Shown: positions 60,491-64,000 of the stretch, in pieces
How the letters are laid out: every line of letters begins with the position of its first letter
How positions within the stretch are numbered: position 1 is the first letter of the stretch
DNA from: RGIG1828 sp045541875
GTDB lineage: Bacteria > Bacillota > Clostridia > UMGS1810
Direction: 5' to 3'
Length of the DNA: 64,000 nucleotides
NCBI GenBank assembly: GCA_045541875.1
Contig: JAZQJX010000096.1
Coordinates: 80,502-144,501, forward strand
Notes under the pieces: model-generated
Told to the model about the DNA's origin: nothing
Database searches by the model: none
The model's input: only the letters and a program-made list of their open reading frames with translations
Program-made: the position numbers and the translations under genes

Positions 60491-62419
60491 TCAATTTAAT
60501 GCATCTTCAATTGCATACCACACATCTTCCGTTTCAAAGCCTCTTCTCCAACTTGCGACTCCGGCAAGATTGTACTTTTTAGAGAGCAGAACTCTGTTTC
60601 TAATGGTATCAGCATTTTCCATCCACATAACATATTCTTTTGCTCCGTCTTTCCATTGGTATTTGTTGAGCATAAATTTTCCGTCGTACTCAGGGCTAAT
60701 GTTAAATGTATTTATTTTTTCAAATGCATTTCTCATTGAAAATGTATAAGACCTTACAGCCTTAGAATTCTTCACTTCCCAGTATCTGATATAATATGGC
60801 ATCCCAAGAAGGAGTTTTTCTCCTTTCACTTCGTTCATAGTCGTATTGATGCAATACTCTGTCCACTGCATGCCTGCAACAGGTCCCGGAGTTTTACTTC
60901 CTGAATAATATTGATCATATGCCATAAGAGCAACATAATCACAAGCCTTACCAAGGGCATTTCTGTCATAACACATAGACCAGGTTGAACTTGTTGGTTC
61001 AAATCTGTTCACGCACACAGAAACCGTTGCACCGAGAGTGTGTGCCATAATAGCAATTTCATTTACATGGTTTGTATATGCTCCGCGGTCTTTTTCATAC
61101 ATATTTTCAAAGTCAAAGTTGATTCCGTCAAGATTAAATGTGAGGATATATTCGAGCAGTTTGTCAGATGCCTGTTTTCTCATTGCGTAACTGTTTAGAA
61201 GAAGTGATGCAGTGGCAGTCTCGAAATCAGTTTTGTACATTGCCCACACTTCATAGCCTCTTGACTTTGCATAATCAACATATTCCTTTTTCAAAAATGA
61301 ATTGAAAAATAAACCTCTTCCGTTTTCCGCATACATTTCTGACACGGTTTCACCGCTTCTTTTTTCGGTTGAAACTCTGAAACATGTAGGAGAAACAGTA
61401 GTCACACCTGGTGTTTCATATGATGGGGGAGAAGAGAACACCTCCCACGTTAAGTTTATGGGATAATTCTTTTTGATTCCACTTGTGTGGGAATATACCC
61501 TTGTAATATTGTCAATGGTTATCAGTTTTATTTCGGAATATCCTTTGTATTCTTTTGTTCTACCGTTTACGTTTAAGCATACATCATAATTTGCCTCCAT
61601 AATGGTAAAAGGCCCTGCTTGTTCCATTTTCGGATACACAATGTTTGCAACTGTGTTTGTAATCTCATATCCCAGACCAAGAGCGGTTTTATATGTTTCC
61701 TTAACATATTCTGCTTCTTTTATTGCACTTCCGGTGAGATTTTCATGGACATTGGAAAAATGACCGTTCAAAAACGAAGTTGCAGAGTATATAATTTCGC
61801 TTTCACTTCCCATAGGAAGATATGCTTTCATTGCCTTTAAAACAATTACTGCACATTGTGCTCTCGTTGTGTAACTATCAGGTCTGAAACTTCCATCCGG
61901 AAAACCTGATATAATACCGTCACCGGTCACTTTTGCAAGTTCTGTCTTCCATGAATAATCTTTTCTGATATCAGAAAAAAACATGGCAGGATATGAATTT
62001 TTATTTTCATTTATTCTTGAAATCATAATTACAATTTCTTCTCTTGTAACGGGCATATCAGGTCTGAAAGTTCCGTCAGGATAACCTGATATAATCCTGC
62101 GGCTTGTCAGAGCGCAGATTTCATTGTAAAACACGTTGTCTTTTGTAATATCAGAAAAAGAATAATCGTCGGTTTTTTTAAAGTGAAATGCCCTTGACAA
62201 AACTGCAGCAAATTCACCTCTTGTAATGTTTCTGTCAGGGCTGATATTTCCGTCATATCCCGTCATTATACCAAGTTCAAATAGTTCGGACATTTCATTT
62301 TCCGCCCAGTGTCTGTCTGCATCTTTAATTTTAGTGTTTGAAAATTCAAAAGCACAGACACTGAAAGAGGAAATCAAAACAATTAAAATTACCGTAAATA
62401 TTGCAAATATTTTTCTCAT
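60491..62419 (-). CDS. S-layer-homology protein with glycoside hydrolase 18 domain
   Basis: A 642-residue exported cell-wall protein. Signal peptide (1-23), three SLH domains (about 30-205, with repeated 'ISGYPDGTFRPDMPVTRE'-type motifs) that bind secondary wall polymer, a linker domain, then a GH18 (chitinase-like/YaaH) barrel. The catalytic motif DGINFDFE is at about 430-437, with Glu437 as the expected acid. Likely a peptidoglycan- or chitin-acting enzyme, perhaps in sporulation or wall remodelling, as for related spore-germination YaaH proteins (inference). Just upstream of pyk but separately promoted. Confidence 0.9.
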   Translation of the reverse strand: MRKIFAIFTVILIVLISSFSVCAFEFSNTKIKDADRHWAENEMSELFELGIMTGYDGNISPDRNITRGEFAAVLSRAFHFKKTDDYSFSDITKDNVFYNEICALTSRRIISGYPDGTFRPDMPVTREEIVIMISRINENKNSYPAMFFSDIRKDYSWKTELAKVTGDGIISGFPDGSFRPDSYTTRAQCAVIVLKAMKAYLPMGSESEIIYSATSFLNGHFSNVHENLTGSAIKEAEYVKETYKTALGLGYEITNTVANIVYPKMEQAGPFTIMEANYDVCLNVNGRTKEYKGYSEIKLITIDNITRVYSHTSGIKKNYPINLTWEVFSSPPSYETPGVTTVSPTCFRVSTEKRSGETVSEMYAENGRGLFFNSFLKKEYVDYAKSRGYEVWAMYKTDFETATASLLLNSYAMRKQASDKLLEYILTFNLDGINFDFENMYEKDRGAYTNHVNEIAIMAHTLGATVSVCVNRFEPTSSTWSMCYDRNALGKACDYVALMAYDQYYSGSKTPGPVAGMQWTEYCINTTMNEVKGEKLLLGMPYYIRYWEVKNSKAVRSYTFSMRNAFEKINTFNISPEYDGKFMLNKYQWKDGAKEYVMWMENADTIRNRVLLSKKYNLAGVASWRRGFETEDVWYAIEDALN

Positions 62420-62496
62420 TTTTTAAAATAACCTTTCTTTTGTACATATTAATAATAAAAAGTTCCATATTTTGTATAAAAATATATGATATTGCT

Positions 62497-62525
62497 TTGA
62501 CAAATCAATTTTTCAATGTTATAAT
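62497..62525 (+). promoter_or_regulatory. Promoter of the eda-kdgK operon
   Basis: TTGACA (62497-62502), 17-base spacer, TATAAT (62520-62525): a perfect consensus. It contrasts with a tightly controlled sugar operon and leaves room for a repressor operator, but no palindrome is clear. Confidence 0.85.
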
Positions 62526-62564
62526 GATATCATAAATCGTTATTTTTCGCAAGGAGGAATAAAA

Positions 62565-63209
62565 ATGGACAAACACACAGTTATTCAGAAAATTAAAGAT
62601 GTAGGTATAGTTGCTGTTGTAAGAGCGGAAAATGCAGAAAAAGCAATGAAAATTACCGATGCATGTATCGCAGGCGGGGTTCCTGCAATTGAAATGACAT
62701 TCACAGTTCCCAAAGCTCACAAGGTTATTGAAGAACTTTCTAATCATTATACAGAAAATGATATCATTCTTGGAGCAGGCACAGTTCTTGATGCAGAAAC
62801 CGCACGTATCGCAATTCTTTCCGGTGCGCAGTACATAGTAAGCCCTTATTTTGATGAAGAAACCATCAAACTCTGTAACAGATATGCAGTTCCCTGCATG
62901 CCCGGATGTATGACAATTCACGATGTTGTGAAAGCACTTGAACTTGGATGTGACATTATAAAACTTTTCCCCGGAGATGCTTTTGGCCCAGGTATGGTAA
63001 AAGCAATCAAAGGTCCTATCCCTCAGGCAAACATTATGCCCACAGGCGGTGTTGATGTAAACAATGTTGCAGACTGGATCAAAGCAGGTGTTGTAGCAGT
63101 AGGTGCAGGCGGGTCCCTTACAGCAGGTGCAAAAACAGGCAACTATGAACTTATCACAGAAACTGCAAAACAGTTTGTTGAAAACATAAAGATAGCAAGA
63201 GCAAAATAA
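62565..63209 (+). CDS. eda: 2-keto-3-deoxy-6-phosphogluconate aldolase
   Basis: Splits KDPG to pyruvate and glyceraldehyde 3-phosphate, as the last step of uronate breakdown. 214 residues, class I aldolase: 'VAVVRAENAEKA', 'GVPAIEMTFTVP', 'GAGTVLDAE', 'SPYFDEETIKLC' and the Schiff-base lysine in DIIKLFPGD (about Lys133). AAGGAGGAATAAA precedes the ATG. Paired with the kinase that makes its substrate. Confidence 0.96.
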   Translation: MDKHTVIQKIKDVGIVAVVRAENAEKAMKITDACIAGGVPAIEMTFTVPKAHKVIEELSNHYTENDIILGAGTVLDAETARIAILSGAQYIVSPYFDEETIKLCNRYAVPCMPGCMTIHDVVKALELGCDIIKLFPGDAFGPGMVKAIKGPIPQANIMPTGGVDVNNVADWIKAGVVAVGAGGSLTAGAKTGNYELITETAKQFVENIKIARAK

Positions 63210-63249
63210 TTTTTATAAATAATATAATTTTATACGGAGGTTTTCCAAA

Positions 63250-64000
63250 ATGTCAAAAGTTGTAACAATGGGCGAAATTATGCTTCGCTTATCAACTCCC
63301 AATAATGAAAGATTTATTCAGGCAGATGAATTTGATGTTTGCTACGGCGGCGGTGAAGCAAACGTTGCAGTTTCACTTGCAAACTATGGTCACGATGCAG
63401 AATTTGTAACAAAAGTTCCTGCAAATCCGATAGGTGAATGTGCGGTTGCTGCTCTTCGCAAAATGAACGTTAAAACAGACAATATCGCACGTGGCGGAGA
63501 AAGACTCGGAATATATTTCCTTGAGACAGGTGCTGCAATGAGAGCATCCAACGTTGTATATGACAGAGCACACTCTTCAATTTCTACAGCAGAAGCAGCA
63601 GATTTTGATTTTGACAAAATCTTTGACGGATGCGACTGGTTCCACTTCACAGGAATCACTCCGGCAGTTTCTGATAAAGCAGCCGAACTTACTGAAATTG
63701 CACTTAAAGCTGCAAAAGCGAAGGGCGTTAAAGTGAGTTGTGACCTTAACTTCAGAAAGAAACTCTGGTCAAGTGAAAAAGCTCAGCGTATTATGACCAA
63801 TCTTATGCAATATGTTGATGTTTGCATCGGCAACGAAGAAGATGCAGAAAAAGTTTTAGGCTTTAAACCCGGCAACACCGATGTTACAGGCGGTGAACTT
63901 GAACTTGCAGGTTATAAGAGCATTTTCGAACAAATGGTGGAAAAGTTTAATTTTGAATATGTTATATCTTCACTTAGAGTTTCTCACTCTGCATCCGATA
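63250..64000 (+). CDS. kdgK: 2-keto-3-deoxygluconate kinase, 3' end missing
   Basis: PfkB-family sugar kinase that phosphorylates 2-keto-3-deoxygluconate to KDPG, the substrate of the preceding aldolase. It runs off the right edge after 250 codons, so the C-terminal GxGD catalytic segment is not visible. The N-terminal 'VVTMGEIMLRLS' and 'CYGGGEANVAVSLANYG' are typical of KDG kinases, and 'FHFTGITPAVS' and 'CDLNFRKKLW' follow. CGGAGG lies ten bases before ATG 63250. Identity rests on sequence pattern and eda partner; a related PfkB kinase is possible. Confidence 0.88.
   Translation, partial: MSKVVTMGEIMLRLSTPNNERFIQADEFDVCYGGGEANVAVSLANYGHDAEFVTKVPANPIGECAVAALRKMNVKTDNIARGGERLGIYFLETGAAMRASNVVYDRAHSSISTAEAADFDFDKIFDGCDWFHFTGITPAVSDKAAELTEIALKAAKAKGVKVSCDLNFRKKLWSSEKAQRIMTNLMQYVDVCIGNEEDAEKVLGFKPGNTDVTGGELELAGYKSIFEQMVEKFNFEYVISSLRVSHSASD

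Noticed and set aside
1..64000. tRNA, rRNA, insertion sequences, prophage
   Set aside because: No tRNA arm sequences, transposase or phage genes were recognised when reading the intergenic stretches and coding frames.

Overview
The window looks like a stretch of chromosome from a low-GC Firmicute (Bacillota), most likely an uncultured anaerobic Clostridia-type gut bacterium. Supporting signs are the remA, prpC-prkC-rsgA-rpe-thiN and yicC-remA-gmk-rpoZ-priA-def-fmt-rsmB-rlmN gene orders, an S-layer-homology (SLH) surface protein, strong AGGAGG ribosome sites, TTGACA/TATAAT promoters with 17-base spacers, formate-tetrahydrofolate ligase, and large secreted carbohydrate-active proteins. No rRNA, tRNA, CRISPR array, prophage or transposase gene was found. 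The species cannot be named from the sequence.

Layout. (1) 1-11768: a polysaccharide-degradation island of four secreted proteins. Two are heparinase II/III-like lyase paralogues, the first cut by the window edge, and two are repeat-module proteins. The second lyase is a fusion of everything found in the first lyase plus the repeat modules and C-terminal domain of the adjacent gene. (2) 11936-13803: divergent argG and ruvC. (3) 13978-19873: a block that separates ruvC from ruvAB. It holds an FAD-dependent oxidoreductase, an array of small hairpins followed by a four-helix-bundle protein gene, and a 1322-residue surface protein with a seven-repeat probable beta-propeller. (4) 19981-26045: ruvAB, radA, a small lipoprotein, and a regulator/acyl-CoA ligase pair. 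(5) 26190-36461: a long co-directional run of tyrS, thrC, ispD, ispF, fhs, tsaE, tsaB, rpiB, a small membrane exporter, metK, a small unknown and a radical-SAM gene. (6) 36549-51343: the yicC-to-LCP housekeeping run, with most genes overlapping or a few bases apart. (7) 51418-56812: carB, purO-like and purH-like nucleotide genes behind a leader-peptide/terminator arrangement. (8) 56922-58857: two zinc-ribbon membrane proteins. (9) 59023-62419 (minus strand): an SLH-GH18 protein and pyruvate kinase. (10) 62565-64000: KDPG aldolase and 2-keto-3-deoxygluconate kinase, the last one cut by the window edge.

How it fits together. The lyases at the left end would release unsaturated uronate products outside the cell. 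The eda/kdgK pair at the right end is the usual intracellular route for the 2-keto-3-deoxy sugars derived from such products, so the organism probably lives on uronic-acid polysaccharides, although no transporter lies in the window. The short purH plus purO pair replaces the usual bifunctional PurH.

The most interesting items are: the hairpin array at 15266-15391, with arms that change together, a shared TTC loop and GCGATAT spacers, flanked by 9-base direct repeats; the carB leader, which has the layout of enterobacterial pyrBI UTP-sensitive attenuation although a Firmicute would be expected to use PyrR; the fusion of two neighbouring secreted proteins into one; and a C-terminal module shared by four secreted proteins.
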